A stretch of 64,000 bases of DNA from positions 1 to 64,000 of the forward strand of contig NZ_MWQY01000009.1 in NCBI RefSeq assembly GCF_002087085.1, read 5' to 3'. Within the stretch, counting starts at the first letter, position 1; each line of letters begins with the position of its first letter. The notes under the pieces are model-generated. The model did not search any database, was not told where the DNA came from, and saw nothing but the letters and a program-made list of their open reading frames with translations. The position numbers and the translations under genes were made by a program. Below are positions 34,980 through 44,631 of this stretch, one piece after another. The stretch comes from Marispirochaeta aestuarii (lineage in GTDB: Bacteria > Spirochaetota > Spirochaetia > JC444 > Marispirochaetaceae).

Positions 34980-36335
34980 ATGAAACGAATCTTCGTAATT
35001 GTTGTCCTGCTTGCCCTGGCTTCCATATCCGTGGTTGCCGATGAGCTAAGCGACACCCTCGCCCTGTACAGCGATGCCTTTGACATGATCTGGCTGATAC
35101 TGTCCGCGGCTCTTGTATTTTTCATGCAGGCAGGTTTTGCCATGGTCGAAACAGGATTGACCCGGGCAAAAAACGCCTCGAACATTCTCATGAAAAACCT
35201 GATGGATTTTTCAGCCGGTGCTGTTGTCTTCTGGGCCCTCGGCTGGGGACTCATGTACGGCGCCGACGCCCTGGGCGGATTTCTGGGGAGTGACGGCTTC
35301 TTCCTCGCCTACACCGCCGAGTCAATGGAAGGCTACGGTGTATCCGACATGTCCGCCATATTCAGGGACTGGATGTTCCAGGTCGTCTTTGCCGCCACTG
35401 CCGCGACAATCGTCTCCGGGGCCATGGCGGAGCGGACCAAGTTTTCCGCTTACCTTGTCTATTCGGTATTTATCTCGGGCCTGCTCTATCCCATCTCCGG
35501 ACACTGGATATGGGGCGGCGGCTGGCTCGCGGAGCTCGGGTTCCACGATTTTGCAGGGTCCACCGTAGTACACTCGGTAGGCGCCTGGGCCGCCCTCGCC
35601 GGGGCCATTGTTCTCGGTCCCCGGATCGGAAAATACGTCAAGGTCGGCGACAAGGTGAATGTCAGGGCCATTCCCGGGCACAATATGCCCCTGGCTGCCC
35701 TGGGTGTATTCATACTCTGGTTTGGATGGTACGGCTTTAACGCCGGTTCCACCCTCTCCGGGACGGACCTGTCCATAGCAGCGGTCGCAACAACCACGAC
35801 CCTGGCGGCTTCTGCGGGAGCCATTCTGGCCATGACAACTTCCTGGATCTGGTTCGGTAAACCCGATCCCTCCATGTCACTGAACGGCGCCCTGGCGGGA
35901 CTGGTTGGAATAACCGCTCCCACGGGGGTAACGACTCCCGGAGCAGCCATTCTGATCGGCGCGATTGCGGGTATACTGGTTGTCGCCAGCGTGGAGTTTA
36001 TCGACAAGGTGCTGCATATTGATGATCCGGTGGGTGCCATTTCCGTCCACGGGGTCTGCGGAGCCTGGGGCACCATGGCGGTGGGGCTCTTCTCCAGTAA
36101 CCCCGACGTTGGTCTGGGCCTGTTTTACGGCGGAGGGTTCTCCCTTCTCGGCGTACAGCTGCTTGGAATCGCGGCCGTTTTCGCCTGGGCCTTTCTGGGT
36201 GCCCTGCTGCTGTTCACGATAATCAGGGTGAGCATTGGCCTAAGGGTAAGCGAAAAGGAAGAGATGCAGGGCCTGGATATCGGCGAGCATGGAACTGAGT
36301 CCTATTCGGGCTTCCAGATTTTTCAGAACATGTAA
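34980..36335 (+). CDS. amtB: Ammonium transporter
   Basis: About 451 residues: a signal-like N-terminus ([20 protein letters not shown]), then eleven transmembrane segments. The conserved [19 protein letters not shown] opens helix 1. The pore histidine pair is in [13 protein letters not shown] and [16 protein letters not shown]. The start at ATG 34980 has GGAGG-type GAGGAG 4 nt upstream; the frame is open further upstream but that part is the promoter. It conducts ammonium inward and is normally shut by GlnK, encoded 11 bp downstream. Confidence 0.95.
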   Translation: MKRIFVIVVLLALASISVVADELSDTLALYSDAFDMIWLILSAALVFFMQAGFAMVETGLTRAKNASNILMKNLMDFSAGAVVFWALGWGLMYGADALGGFLGSDGFFLAYTAESMEGYGVSDMSAIFRDWMFQVVFAATAATIVSGAMAERTKFSAYLVYSVFISGLLYPISGHWIWGGGWLAELGFHDFAGSTVVHSVGAWAALAGAIVLGPRIGKYVKVGDKVNVRAIPGHNMPLAALGVFILWFGWYGFNAGSTLSGTDLSIAAVATTTTLAASAGAILAMTTSWIWFGKPDPSMSLNGALAGLVGITAPTGVTTPGAAILIGAIAGILVVASVEFIDKVLHIDDPVGAISVHGVCGAWGTMAVGLFSSNPDVGLGLFYGGGFSLLGVQLLGIAAVFAWAFLGALLLFTIIRVSIGLRVSEKEEMQGLDIGEHGTESYSGFQIFQNM

Positions 36336-36346
36336 GGAGGTTGGGG

Positions 36347-36688
36347 ATGAAGTTAATTATTGCGTACATTCAGCCCGACAAACTGAACGAAGTAAAGCAG
36401 GAGCTCTATCGTGCGGAAGTCTACAAGATGTCCGTAACCAACGCCCTGGGATGCGGGCAGCAGATGGGTTTTACCGAAACATACCGCGGAGTGGCGATAG
36501 AGGTAAACCTGCTCAAGAAGGTCCGGATCGAGATTGCCGTCAATGATGATTTTGTGAAGAAAACCGTCGACGCCATCATCAAGGGGGCCAAAACAGGGAA
36601 CATTGGAGACGGTAAGATCTTTATTGTACCCCTGGAAGAGACAATACGCATCAGAAGCGGAGAGACCGGTTCTGATGCCATAGGATAA
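36347..36688 (+). CDS. glnK: PII signal protein GlnK, lacking Tyr51
   Basis: 113 residues with the whole PII fold. It starts [13 protein letters not shown], and the C-terminal nucleotide loop reads [20 protein letters not shown]. The T-loop is full length, but where E. coli has YRGAEY it has YRGVAI, so the uridylylated Tyr51 is an isoleucine and control by GlnD is excluded at that site. It could still sense ATP, ADP and 2-oxoglutarate and block AmtB. GGAGG lies 5-6 nt before the ATG. The gene follows amtB by 11 bp and is followed by a terminator. Confidence 0.93.
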   Translation: MKLIIAYIQPDKLNEVKQELYRAEVYKMSVTNALGCGQQMGFTETYRGVAIEVNLLKKVRIEIAVNDDFVKKTVDAIIKGAKTGNIGDGKIFIVPLEETIRIRSGETGSDAIG

Positions 36689-36716
36689 AGAAAGAGTATT
36701 TAAAAAACCATGCCAT

Positions 36717-36742
36717 GCCCGCCTCTTGCAGGCGGGCTTTTC
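36717..36742 (+). terminator. Terminator after glnK
   Basis: GCCCGCCT (36717..36724) pairs with AGGCGGGC (36730..36737), followed by TTTTCTT. It separates amtB-glnK from metH, whose start is only 46 bp further, leaving little room for a leader riboswitch. Confidence 0.88.
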
Positions 36743-36788
36743 TTACTGTGCCCTTCCGTAAGAACAGTATTTTCGGTAATGTGAAGAA

Positions 36789-39700
36789 ATGAACTTCCTT
36801 GAACGAATAGAAAAGGGCCCTGTCATCTTCGACGGAGCTATGGGGACACAGATACAGAACCTGAACTTGAGTGATACAGACTGGGACAACAAACCCGGCT
36901 GCAGCGAAATCCTGAACCTGACGCTTCCTGATACCATAGAAGAGATACACCGCCGTTATCTCGAGGCCGGGGCGGATGTTATAGAAACCAATTCCTTCGG
37001 CGGGAACAGGATTGTCCTGGCGGAATACGGTCTCGAGGATCGGATTGTCGAGATAAACCGCGCCGCTGCCCGGATTGCACGAAGGGCGGCGGATGCATAT
37101 TCAGACCAGGAGAAACCGCGCTACGTTGCAGGTTCCATGGGCCCGGGAACAAGGCTCCCCTCCCTGGGGCAGATCAGCTTTGATGAGCTCTATGATTCCT
37201 ACCGGCTCCAGGTCCAGGGCCTCATAGAGGGGGGCGTGGACCTTCTCATAATCGAAACCTGCCAGGACCTGCTCCAGATCAAGGCCGCCCTCATCGCGGC
37301 CCTTGACCAGCGCACCGATATGGGGGTCTCCACCCCCGTGGGAGTCTCTGTTACCATCGAGACCACCGGCACACTGCTGATCGGCTCCAGTATCGGAGCG
37401 GTCATTACAGCCCTCTCCCCCTTCCCTCTGGCCTTTCTGGGACTCAACTGCGCCACCGGCCCTGACAGAATGCGAAGCTATATTCACGAAGCCTCGAGGC
37501 TCTTCCCGGGACCGGTATTCGTCATGCCCAACGCCGGCATGCCGGAAAACCGGGGCGGACAGACGGTCTATACCCTGGAACCTGCGGACTTTGCCCGTCC
37601 TCTGGCGGAAATGGTCGGTTCCGAGGGAGCAGCAATCATCGGCGGCTGCTGCGGGACGGATCCTTCCTACATTGCCCAGCTCTCCCGGCAGATCGCCTCC
37701 ATTACACCTGCAGCCAGAACAATCCAGCCCATGGAAGCAGTCAGCTCCCTCTTTACAGAAAAGGAGCTTACCCAGGAACCGGCACCCTTCCTCATTGGAG
37801 AGCGCACCAACACAAACGGCTCGAGGCTGTTCCGGAACAAACTTCTAAAAGAAGACTGGGACGGGATTCTCGACGTCGCCCGGGAACAGGCCGCCTCGGG
37901 AGCCCATGCTCTGGACCTGTGTGTCGCCTACACCGGACGTGATGAGATCCGGGACATGAAAGAAGCCCTGTCAAGGATAGTAACCCAGGTCGATCTGCCC
38001 CTGGTCATAGACTCCACCTCTCCTCAGGTTATTGAAGAGGCCCTCAAGATGATCGGGGGCAAGTCCATCATCAACTCCATTAACCTGGAGGACGGCGAGG
38101 AGCGGGCCAGGAAGATTTGCCGCCTTGCCAAACGCTACGGTTCGGCCCTGATTGCCCTGACCATTGACGAAAAGGGAATGGCCAAAGAGGCTTCCAGAAA
38201 AGAGGAGATAGCGAAGCGCATCTACAGAATGGCTGTTGAAGAGGAGGGAATTCCCGCCAGGGATCTGCTCTTCGATACCCTCACCTTCACCCTCGGCAGC
38301 GGAGACGAGAGCCTGCGTACTGCCGGAACAGAGACCATGGAAGGAATCCGCAGGGTAAAGAAAAGCTGCCCCGGGTCGCGCACCGTACTGGGAGTCAGCA
38401 ATATCTCCTTCGGACTCTCCCCCTACTCCCGGGAGGTTTTGAACTCGCTCTTCCTGGACGAGGCAATACAGGCGGGTCTGGATGCCGCCATTGTAAATGT
38501 GCGTAAGATCATGCCCTTGAGCTCCATTCCGGAGGATGAGAAAAGGCAGGCCCTGGACCTTATATATAACCGGGGCAAAGATCCGCTTTTCGGATTCATC
38601 CGTTTCTTTGAAGGCAAAGAGGGCAAGGTACGAGAGGAACTCGACGACTCCCAGGGAACCCCGGAGGAACGGCTCTCCCGAAGGCTTATCGGCGGAAGCA
38701 AATCCGGTATCGAAGAGCTTCTTCAGGAACTCATGAAGCAGATGTCCCCGACGGATATCATAAACACCCTTCTTATTCCCGCCATGAAGGAGGTCGGCCA
38801 GCTCTTCGGTTCCGGGAAAATGCAGCTCCCCTTCGTACTGCAGTCCGCTGAAGTCATGAAGAAGGCAGTATCATACCTGGAACCCTTTATGGAGAAGACC
38901 GAAGCCCAGGCCTCCCTGCAGATAGTACTTGCAACCGTCAGGGGAGATGTCCACGACATAGGCAAAAACCTGGTGGACATTATCCTCAGCAACAACGGCT
39001 ACGTGGTCCATAACCTGGGGATAAAATGCGAAATCGAGACCATCATCCGGAAGGTGGAAGAAACCGGTGCCCAGGCCGTGGGCTTGAGCGGGCTTCTTGT
39101 CAAATCAACGGCCATTATGAAGGAGTATCTGGAAGAGATGGAACGCCGGGGAATCCACGTTCCCGTTCTGCTGGGAGGAGCGGCCCTTACCCGGGACTAT
39201 GTAGCCAATGACTGCGTACCCGCTCTTTCTGCCCCGGTTGTCTACTGTCCGGATGCCTTCGCCGGTCTGGCAGCCATGAACAGTCTCAAGGAGGGCAGCC
39301 TGCTCTCCACAAAGGCAGCAAAAAGGGCCGCACCTCTGAAACGGACAGCTTCGCCGGAGGCAAAAGACGCCCCGCTCCAAAAGGTGGCCATACCGAAAGC
39401 CCCCTTTTACGGTTCCCGGACGGTTACGGAGATTCCCCTCGAGGAGATCTACCCACTCCTGACGGAACAGGTCCTTTTCCGGGGACGCTGGGGGTACCGA
39501 AGAGGTACTTTATCGGCGGAAGAATACGAGGAACTTCTTCGAGGGGAGGTACGCCCGCTGTTTGAACAGCTGAAGGAGAAGGGAATCAGGGAAGGCCTTT
39601 TCGAACCCAAAGTGGTGTACGGTTACTACCCTTGCTACAGCCACGGCAACGACGTCGTTATACTCAATCCGGAAACAGAAAAGGAGGTGGGACGCTTCAG

Positions 39701-40178
39701 CTTTCCGCGGCAGACCGAGCCTCCCCACCAGTGTGTGGCGGACTATTTCCGATCCCGTGAGGAGGGGCCGGACATCATAGCCCTGCAGGTGGTAACCATC
39801 GGGGAGAAGGCTCACCGGAAGTCGCAGGAACTGTACGACGCGGACGCATATAAAGAGTATCTGCTGTTTCACGGCTTGTCCGTGGAACTGGCGGAAGCCC
39901 TTGCGGAATACTGGCACCGCCAGGTCCGTCTTGAACTGGGTATCGCCGGGGAAGACGGATCCGGAATCGATGCCTTTGTCGTTCAGGAATACCGGGGATC
40001 CCGCTACTCCTTCGGATATCCGGCATGTCCGGACATGAAGGGCAACGAACTGATCTTTGATCTCCTTACTCCCGAAAAAATCGGCGTAAGCTTGAGCGGA
40101 GAGGGACAGATGGTTCCGGAACAGACGACCTCGGCGTTTATTGTCCATCATCCGCAGGCAAAGTATTTCAAGATATAA
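36789..40178 (+). CDS. metH: Cobalamin-dependent methionine synthase
   Basis: 1129 residues with all four modules. Homocysteine domain (about 1-310): zinc cysteines in LNCATGP (about 221) and GGCCGTDP (about 286-287). Pterin domain (about 320-610): [12 protein letters not shown] and CVAYTGRDE. Cobalamin domain (about 640-860): DVHDIGKNL (about 721-729), with the cobalt-ligand His. Activation domain (about 900-1129): [11 protein letters not shown] near 1073. It makes methionine from homocysteine and methyl-folate. No cobalamin or SAM riboswitch is visible in the short gap upstream. The ATG has only a weak site (GAAGAA). A rubredoxin gene follows by 11 bp. Confidence 0.96.
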   Translation: MNFLERIEKGPVIFDGAMGTQIQNLNLSDTDWDNKPGCSEILNLTLPDTIEEIHRRYLEAGADVIETNSFGGNRIVLAEYGLEDRIVEINRAAARIARRAADAYSDQEKPRYVAGSMGPGTRLPSLGQISFDELYDSYRLQVQGLIEGGVDLLIIETCQDLLQIKAALIAALDQRTDMGVSTPVGVSVTIETTGTLLIGSSIGAVITALSPFPLAFLGLNCATGPDRMRSYIHEASRLFPGPVFVMPNAGMPENRGGQTVYTLEPADFARPLAEMVGSEGAAIIGGCCGTDPSYIAQLSRQIASITPAARTIQPMEAVSSLFTEKELTQEPAPFLIGERTNTNGSRLFRNKLLKEDWDGILDVAREQAASGAHALDLCVAYTGRDEIRDMKEALSRIVTQVDLPLVIDSTSPQVIEEALKMIGGKSIINSINLEDGEERARKICRLAKRYGSALIALTIDEKGMAKEASRKEEIAKRIYRMAVEEEGIPARDLLFDTLTFTLGSGDESLRTAGTETMEGIRRVKKSCPGSRTVLGVSNISFGLSPYSREVLNSLFLDEAIQAGLDAAIVNVRKIMPLSSIPEDEKRQALDLIYNRGKDPLFGFIRFFEGKEGKVREELDDSQGTPEERLSRRLIGGSKSGIEELLQELMKQMSPTDIINTLLIPAMKEVGQLFGSGKMQLPFVLQSAEVMKKAVSYLEPFMEKTEAQASLQIVLATVRGDVHDIGKNLVDIILSNNGYVVHNLGIKCEIETIIRKVEETGAQAVGLSGLLVKSTAIMKEYLEEMERRGIHVPVLLGGAALTRDYVANDCVPALSAPVVYCPDAFAGLAAMNSLKEGSLLSTKAAKRAAPLKRTASPEAKDAPLQKVAIPKAPFYGSRTVTEIPLEEIYPLLTEQVLFRGRWGYRRGTLSAEEYEELLRGEVRPLFEQLKEKGIREGLFEPKVVYGYYPCYSHGNDVVILNPETEKEVGRFSFPRQTEPPHQCVADYFRSREEGPDIIALQVVTIGEKAHRKSQELYDADAYKEYLLFHGLSVELAEALAEYWHRQVRLELGIAGEDGSGIDAFVVQEYRGSRYSFGYPACPDMKGNELIFDLLTPEKIGVSLSGEGQMVPEQTTSAFIVHHPQAKYFKI

Positions 40179-40189
40179 GGGAGGAAAAG

Positions 40190-40348
40190 ATGACCAGGTA
40201 CATCTGCACCAACTGCGGTTACATTTATGACCCGGAACTCGGCGACGACACCCAGGGAATCCCTCCGGGAACTCCCTTTGAGGATCTGCCGGAGGACTGG
40301 ACCTGCCCCATCTGCTACGTGGGAAAAGAACTTTTTGATCCGGTATAG
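40190..40348 (+). CDS. Rubredoxin, co-directional with metH
   Basis: 52 residues: C-x2-C in [13 protein letters not shown] (Cys6, Cys9) and C-x2-C in WTCPICYVG (Cys39, Cys42), the one-iron site. The aromatic core (Tyr11, Tyr13, Trp37) is present. GGGAGGAAAAG precedes the ATG. The gene follows metH by 11 bp, so it is likely on the same transcript. Rubredoxins carry electrons to superoxide reductase, flavodiiron proteins or rubrerythrin; here it may also help MetH reactivation, but that is speculation. Confidence 0.93.
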   Translation: MTRYICTNCGYIYDPELGDDTQGIPPGTPFEDLPEDWTCPICYVGKELFDPV

Positions 40349-40366
40349 AGGGAAGATATAAAAATA

Positions 40367-40389
40367 CCCCTGGGCCGACGGACCAGGGG
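40367..40389 (-). terminator. Terminator between the two convergent rubredoxin genes
   Basis: CCCCTGG (40367..40373) pairs with CCAGGGG (40383..40389). On the minus strand the stem is followed by TATTTTTATA, so it ends the perR-sor-rubredoxin transcript; from the other side no T-run is seen. Confidence 0.8.
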
Positions 40390-40413
40390 CTGTCTGATAC
40401 GATTCAGAGGAAT

Positions 40414-40575
40414 CTACTCCTCGGGAGAAAAATCTTCCTTGCCTACTCCGCAAACAGGACAGGTCCAGTCATCGGGGAGGTCTTCGAAAGCCGTTCCGGG
40501 TTTGATTCCATTATCGGGGTCACCTTCTGCGGGATCGTAGATATAACCGCAGGCATCACATACATATCGCTTCAC
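40414..40575 (-). CDS. Rubredoxin of the superoxide reductase operon
   Basis: 53 residues: Cys6 and Cys9 in [12 protein letters not shown], Cys39 and Cys42 in WTCPVCGVG. It is 70% or so like the rubredoxin at 40190 and faces it tail to tail. The start is the GTG at 40575, with AAGGAG 6 nt upstream; the frame is open to 40635, but that stretch has no start signal. It lies 16 bp after the desulfoferrodoxin gene and probably feeds electrons to it. Confidence 0.92.
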   Translation of the reverse strand: MKRYVCDACGYIYDPAEGDPDNGIKPGTAFEDLPDDWTCPVCGVGKEDFSPEE

Positions 40576-40591
40576 ATCAGACTCCTTATTC

Positions 40592-40966
40592 TCAGGATTT
40601 CCATAATCCGTGAACATTGCAGTGCTCACGGGCACTTACATTATCGGCGCTAATGCAGAAATTTGCAACCGGTTCATCACCTGGTTTCAGGTACTGAATA
40701 TAGGAAACACCGTCTGCAATGAGCTCAATCCACTGGATATGATGCTCTTCGGTCATCGGGTGTATTGTACTGCCTACGGTTACCTTGAAACCGTCGGCGG
40801 TCTTTTCAATTACCGGAACATGCTTCTCCGTCGTCTTGTCGGCGGTCTTTTCCTCCAGCAGGGTCATAGGCTCCCCGCAGCAGACCAGCTCGCCTACACT
40901 GCCATAGAGTACTTCCACGATGTTTCCGCATTGCTCACATTTGTACACTTCCATTCTTTTAGCCAT
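40592..40966 (-). CDS. dfx: Desulfoferrodoxin (two-iron superoxide reductase)
   Basis: 124 residues. An N-terminal desulforedoxin centre (C-x2-C in YKCEQCGN and the adjacent CC in LVCCGEPM) is joined to the superoxide reductase domain. The His4Cys iron site is spread over [17 protein letters not shown] and [21 protein letters not shown]. It reduces superoxide to hydrogen peroxide without making oxygen, as suits an anaerobe. It is preceded by the PerR-like gene (69 bp) and followed by rubredoxin (16 bp). Confidence 0.95.
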   Translation of the reverse strand: MAKRMEVYKCEQCGNIVEVLYGSVGELVCCGEPMTLLEEKTADKTTEKHVPVIEKTADGFKVTVGSTIHPMTEEHHIQWIELIADGVSYIQYLKPGDEPVANFCISADNVSAREHCNVHGLWKS

Positions 40967-41035
40967 AGGAATCCTCCGTTCTATTATATCTCTGCTCCGG
41001 CCTTGTCTGAACCGGAGCTGAAAACCAGAGTTACG

Positions 41036-41431
41036 TTATTTATCCTCAGCAGAGCATTCAGCGCAGACACCTTCCAGTACAAGAGTTCCGCCATTTATGT
41101 TCACGCTTTTAAGAGACTCGGAATCTATAATTTCCGTCCATGCCGGAGAAGTCCCGTTCTTCCACTTCAAATCCGAAACCTGACGGCAATGGGTGCAGAA
41201 AAAATGGGGATGTATTGCCGGATTCGGGTCGAAATGGGCATGATCACCACCGACCTCCAGACGCTGAATGATCCCCTTGTTTGCCAGTACATCAAGGTTC
41301 CGGTATACAGTTCCGAGACTTATGCGGGGAAGAATCTGCCGTACTTCCGAGTAAATAGTGTCAGCACCCGGATGATCGGTATGAGTATGCAGCTGTTCCA
41401 GTATTACCTTTCGTTGTATGGTAGTTCTCAT
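41036..41431 (-). CDS. Fur-family regulator, PerR-like
   Basis: 131 residues. A winged helix (MRTTIQRKVILEQL, HPGADTIYSEV, ISLGTVYRNLDVLANKGII) precedes the metal sites: HAHFDPNPAIHPHFFC and a structural zinc from CTHC plus CAEC. Heading an operon for superoxide reductase and rubredoxin, it fits PerR (peroxide sensor) better than Fur. A palindrome overlaps its own promoter, so it probably represses itself. The ATG at 41431 has no clear ribosome site. Confidence 0.88.
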   Translation of the reverse strand: MRTTIQRKVILEQLHTHTDHPGADTIYSEVRQILPRISLGTVYRNLDVLANKGIIQRLEVGGDHAHFDPNPAIHPHFFCTHCRQVSDLKWKNGTSPAWTEIIDSESLKSVNINGGTLVLEGVCAECSAEDK

Positions 41432-41458
41432 GATTAATCAGCGCCTTAACAGGTAGGA

Positions 41459-41499
41459 ATTGTTATTGACAATATAGGAAGAAACAGCGGATCTGTCAA
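41459..41499 (-). promoter_or_regulatory. Promoter and Fur/PerR-type operator of the perR-sor-rubredoxin operon
   Basis: On the minus strand TTGACA (41499 to 41494) and TATATT (41476 to 41471) are 17 bp apart. Overlapping the -10 and the start is ATTGTTA-T-TGACAAT (41459..41473), a 7-1-7 inverted repeat with one mismatch, the layout of Fur-family boxes. It sits 28 bp before the regulator gene. Confidence 0.75.
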
Positions 41500-41531
41500 A
41501 TCTATTTTTACTTTTTCAGCGGATTATCAGA

Positions 41532-42182
41532 TTATTTTACCGAATACTCCACAGAGATGATCCCCGACAGATCAAGCTCCCGTTCCGATTCAGTACCGTC
41601 ATTGAGAAGGCTTATGCCGACCAGTATCCCCGGAAGGTCTCTGTTCATACGTATGTCCCTTATCAGGCAGTTTACGGAAAGCGTTTTTTCTCCGTTGAAG
41701 AAATCAACCTGCACTGGACGGGAACTGAGCCAGGCCTCACCTATTCGCTCCAGCTGTTCCCAGTATGCAGGATTAACCTCCTTGTCCTCCGCGTCGAGGC
41801 AATCGGAGGCGCTGTCGAGTTGCTTTCCCAGGGCGGGAGAAAATGTTTTGACGAAAGAGGAGAGTTTTCTGATTGCCGCAGCCCCTTCGGGGAAGCGATA
41901 GAGAGAGTTTTCAGCAAAGTATCTGAGGCCAAGATAAAAGCTTAAACCTTCAAGGAGTCCTATATGTCCCAGTCGGGTGGATTGGGAAGACTTGATTCCT
42001 ACCCGAAAATCCTGTTCCCACAGGGGAATACGGGCGCTCAACTCGTCGATATAACGTCCAGCCGTAGCCCGGTGCACGCCAAGCCGTCTGGCGATTTCCG
42101 CCCTCCTCAGTCCCTCGGGATGAGAAAGCAGAAGAAGTTCCAGCTGGTTCAGTCGTTCACTTTTGTTGCCTGCATATTTCAT
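41532..42182 (-). CDS. HTH transcriptional regulator of unknown role
   Basis: About 216 residues. The N-terminal winged helix reads LNQLELLLLSHPEGLRRAEIARRLGVHRATAGRYIDEL (about 12-49), of the HTH_11/DeoR kind. The rest (SLYRFPEGAAAIRKL onward) is a mixed domain I cannot name; a reduced WYL-like sensor is one option, not shown. The start at ATG 42182 has AAGGA 7 nt upstream. It lies 33 bp after the perR promoter region and is transcribed the same way from its own promoter, where an inverted repeat TGTTGC-N7-GCAACA lies at 42245..42263. Confidence 0.7.
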   Translation of the reverse strand: MKYAGNKSERLNQLELLLLSHPEGLRRAEIARRLGVHRATAGRYIDELSARIPLWEQDFRVGIKSSQSTRLGHIGLLEGLSFYLGLRYFAENSLYRFPEGAAAIRKLSSFVKTFSPALGKQLDSASDCLDAEDKEVNPAYWEQLERIGEAWLSSRPVQVDFFNGEKTLSVNCLIRDIRMNRDLPGILVGISLLNDGTESERELDLSGIISVEYSVK

Positions 42183-42244
42183 CTCCAAGTCCTTGTCATG
42201 TAGCTGAAAGTTCTCCTCACACAAGTGTCTTTATAACAGTTCAG

Positions 42245-42263
42245 TGTTGCAGCCACCGCAACA
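42245..42263 (-). promoter_or_regulatory. Inverted repeat upstream of the HTH regulator gene
   Basis: TGTTGC-AGCCACC-GCAACA, two perfect 6-bp arms, just upstream of a TATAAA-type -10 on the minus strand and about 65 bp before the regulator start. A likely site for autoregulation. Confidence 0.5.
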
Positions 42264-42341
42264 AAGACAAATAAATTACAATTTTTTAGTATTTTGAGTT
42301 ATTTGATAAGTATAACAGTATTACAGCAACTAGTAAAGATA

Positions 42342-42368
42342 ACTATTCCCCGTAGCCCGGGGAATAGT
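42342..42368 (-). terminator. Hairpin after the unknown 156-residue gene
   Basis: ACTATTCCCCG (42342..42352) pairs perfectly with CGGGGAATAGT (42358..42368), an 11-bp stem with a 5-base loop. On the minus strand it is followed by TATCTTT, a weak T-run. It lies 38 bp past the stop codon at 42406 and is probably the end of the nqr transcript. Confidence 0.65.
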
Positions 42369-42405
42369 CAGAACATAAAAGGTAAAGAAAGGAGATAAAA
42401 AGAGA

Positions 42406-42876
42406 TCAGGCTTCCTCGCGAGAGACCTCGAGAACTTCAACCAGCGCTTCTGGATCGAGCCGGAAGGCAAAGCCTTTTCCCTCGTAAAAACCATGCTCCC
42501 GGATAAGATGGATATGCAGATCAGAGTACGAGATCTCCCTGCCGTGCTTTTCATTACGCACCGTCGTGGTGGTCTTCTCAAAAAGCCCTTGATCCTCGAA
42601 AGGGCATGGCAGTTTTCCCCTGACCGAATCGACCCGCACAAGAATTCCGGGTTCTACGGTTACAAATTCTCCCAGACCCTTTGCACCACCGTCCCGAAGG
42701 AACTGCATCCTGTTGGCTATAGCCTCATGGCTGACGTCCAGACGCTGGACTGCAGCTTCATCTTCTATGATTATATCCAGCAGGTGTCTCTGGTCCCTGC
42801 CCAGGAAACCTTCAAGAGTCAGTACCCCGGGAGCCATGTTTGCCTGGGCCCGCTTCATTTGCTGGGTTTGCTTCAT
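42406..42876 (-). CDS. Conserved-looking protein of unknown function downstream of nqrF
   Basis: 156 residues. A basic, Gln-rich start (MKQTQQMKRAQ) leads to LTLEGFLGRDQRHLLDIIIEDEAAVQRL, then GEFVTVEPGILVRVDSVRGKLPCPFED, and SDLHIHLIREHGFYEGKGFAFRLDPEALVEVL near the end. I recognise no family. The start has GGAGGAGCG 7 nt upstream. It lies 41 bp after nqrF in the same direction and before a terminator-like hairpin, so it is the likely last gene of the nqr operon. No membrane span, no redox-metal motif (two lone cysteines at most). Confidence 0.65.
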   Translation of the reverse strand: MKQTQQMKRAQANMAPGVLTLEGFLGRDQRHLLDIIIEDEAAVQRLDVSHEAIANRMQFLRDGGAKGLGEFVTVEPGILVRVDSVRGKLPCPFEDQGLFEKTTTTVRNEKHGREISYSDLHIHLIREHGFYEGKGFAFRLDPEALVEVLEVSREEA

Positions 42877-42917
42877 GTTTTCGCTCCTCCTTAAATTCCG
42901 AATAGTAAAACAGCAAA

Positions 42918-44027
42918 TCAGCCGAACTTGTCAAAATAGATAAGATCTTCGGGAACACCGTTTTTCGTGAGGACATTCACGCAGGCGTCGATCATTCCCG
43001 GGCTGCCGCAGAGGTAACCTTCCACATTTTCCCCGCTCTCCATATGGCGGTCCAGCACGTCCGTGATGAGTCCGACCTCACCTTCCCATTCGTCTTCCGG
43101 TTCAGGCTCCGAGAGGGCGGGAATGAACTGAAAGTTGGGCAGTTTCTTTTCAAGTTCCCGCATTTCATCTATCAGGAACAGGTCCTTTTTGGTTCGGGCG
43201 CCGAAAAAGTAGCGCACCCTGCGGTTTATCCCCTTGTCGAGCATATCCAGCAGAATTGCCTTTATGGGGGCCATACCCGAACCGCCGGCGATGCAGACGA
43301 CCTCGCGCTCTGTATCCCGCAGGAAGAAATCCCCGTAGGGACCATTGATGGTTACCTGGTCCCCCTCTTTCAGATACTTATGCACATAGGTGGTACAGAT
43401 CCCGTTGGGGACCAGACGGATCTCGAGTTCAATCTCTCCGGTACTCGAAGGCGGAGAGGACATTGAATAGGCCCGGTAGACAGGTTCATCGGTGAGTTCG
43501 TACTCCGGCACCTGAAACTGGATAAACTGACCGGCGACCATGTCTATGGTGTCCGGATCATTCAGGGTAAGGGTAACTTCCTTGATATCGTGAGTAAGAT
43601 CCCGGATGCGCTTGACGGTTGTTGCATACTCCTTGACGTTGAAGAGTTCTTCCGGAATCCGGATCCGCATATCCTGCTTTACCTTGAGCTGGCAGGAAAG
43701 ACGGACGTTCTTTTCCCGTTCCTCTTCGCTTATCCAGGGCAGCTCGGTGGGAAGATACTGCCCGGCTCCCTCTTCTACAACGACCTTGCACAGTCCACAG
43801 GATCCCCGCCCGCCGCAGGCGGAGGGAATAAAGACCTCCTGTTCCATAAGAGTGCCCAGAAGGGGTTTTCCGCCGCGGACGGTGTATTCGTGATCGTCGT
43901 TGATAGTCAGTTTTACCTCGCCGTAATTCGCGATTGTCGCATCGGCAATAACCATCAACAGGGCAAGGAAAGCGGAAATGGCAGAGACGGCTCCAATACT
44001 GATCAAAAATGCCGACAGGGGAAACAT
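42918..44027 (-). CDS. nqrF: Na+-translocating NADH:quinone reductase subunit F
   Basis: 369 residues. One N-terminal transmembrane helix (about 5-27) is followed by a [2Fe-2S] plant-type ferredoxin domain (ACGGRGSCGLC and LSCQLK), then the FAD domain (YRAYSMSSPP) and the NADH domain (CIAGGSGMAPIKAI). NqrF takes hydride from NADH and starts the electron path through the complex. This arrangement is diagnostic of NQR rather than Rnf, which has RnfC and RnfB instead. It is slightly shorter than the usual 400-410 residues. It starts 10 bp after nqrE. Confidence 0.93.
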   Translation of the reverse strand: MFPLSAFLISIGAVSAISAFLALLMVIADATIANYGEVKLTINDDHEYTVRGGKPLLGTLMEQEVFIPSACGGRGSCGLCKVVVEEGAGQYLPTELPWISEEEREKNVRLSCQLKVKQDMRIRIPEELFNVKEYATTVKRIRDLTHDIKEVTLTLNDPDTIDMVAGQFIQFQVPEYELTDEPVYRAYSMSSPPSSTGEIELEIRLVPNGICTTYVHKYLKEGDQVTINGPYGDFFLRDTEREVVCIAGGSGMAPIKAILLDMLDKGINRRVRYFFGARTKKDLFLIDEMRELEKKLPNFQFIPALSEPEPEDEWEGEVGLITDVLDRHMESGENVEGYLCGSPGMIDACVNVLTKNGVPEDLIYFDKFG

Positions 44028-44037
44028 AGGGCCTCCT

Positions 44038-44631
44038 TTAGTTGATGTTGATCATGCCGGTAAAGCCCATGAAGGCCAGAGCCATCATGCCGGTGATAAT
44101 CAGGGTGATTCCGGCCCCCTCCATTCCCCGGGGGACCTTTGCCTTGGCCAGCTTCTGCCGGATTCCGGCCATTGCCATTATGGCGAGCCACCAGCCGAGC
44201 CCCGACCCGAGCCCGTAGAAGAAGCTGGACAGCAGGGTGTACTCCCGGATCACCATGAAGAGACTTACTCCCAGAATCGCGCAGTTAACGGTAATGAGGG
44301 GAAGAAAGATACCCAGCGCAGCGTACAGGGGCTCCGAGACCCGCTCGATTATCATCTCCACCAGCTGTACAAAGGCCGCGATGACGATGATGAATACGAT
44401 AAAACGCAGATAGGTGAGTCCCAGGGGATCCAGAATGAAGTAATAGACCAGATAATTCAGCAGACTGGTAGAGGCCATGACAAAGGTCACCGCCGTCCCC
44501 AGCCCCAGGGAGGTCTTTATTTCCCGGGAAACGCTCAGGAATGAGCACATTCCCAGATAATTTGTAAGAAGTATATTATTGGTAAAAATGGCGCCAAAGA
44601 ATATTGCCATTGCCATACCCCAGTCCATCAT
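44038..44631 (-). CDS. nqrE: Na+-NQR subunit E
   Basis: 197 residues, six transmembrane segments. The two conserved cysteines that help bind the intramembrane iron are in YLGMCSFLSVS (Cys about 28) and TVNCAILGVS (Cys about 115). NqrD and NqrE are inverted-topology homologues (RnfA and RnfE in Rnf) and form the core of the pump. Its start overlaps nqrD's stop by 4 nt (ATGA). Confidence 0.92.
   Translation of the reverse strand: MMDWGMAMAIFFGAIFTNNILLTNYLGMCSFLSVSREIKTSLGLGTAVTFVMASTSLLNYLVYYFILDPLGLTYLRFIVFIIVIAAFVQLVEMIIERVSEPLYAALGIFLPLITVNCAILGVSLFMVIREYTLLSSFFYGLGSGLGWWLAIMAMAGIRQKLAKAKVPRGMEGAGITLIITGMMALAFMGFTGMININ

Noticed and set aside
36743-36788. Cobalamin or SAM riboswitch before metH
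   Set aside because: Only 46 bp separate the glnK terminator from the metH start, too short for either element.
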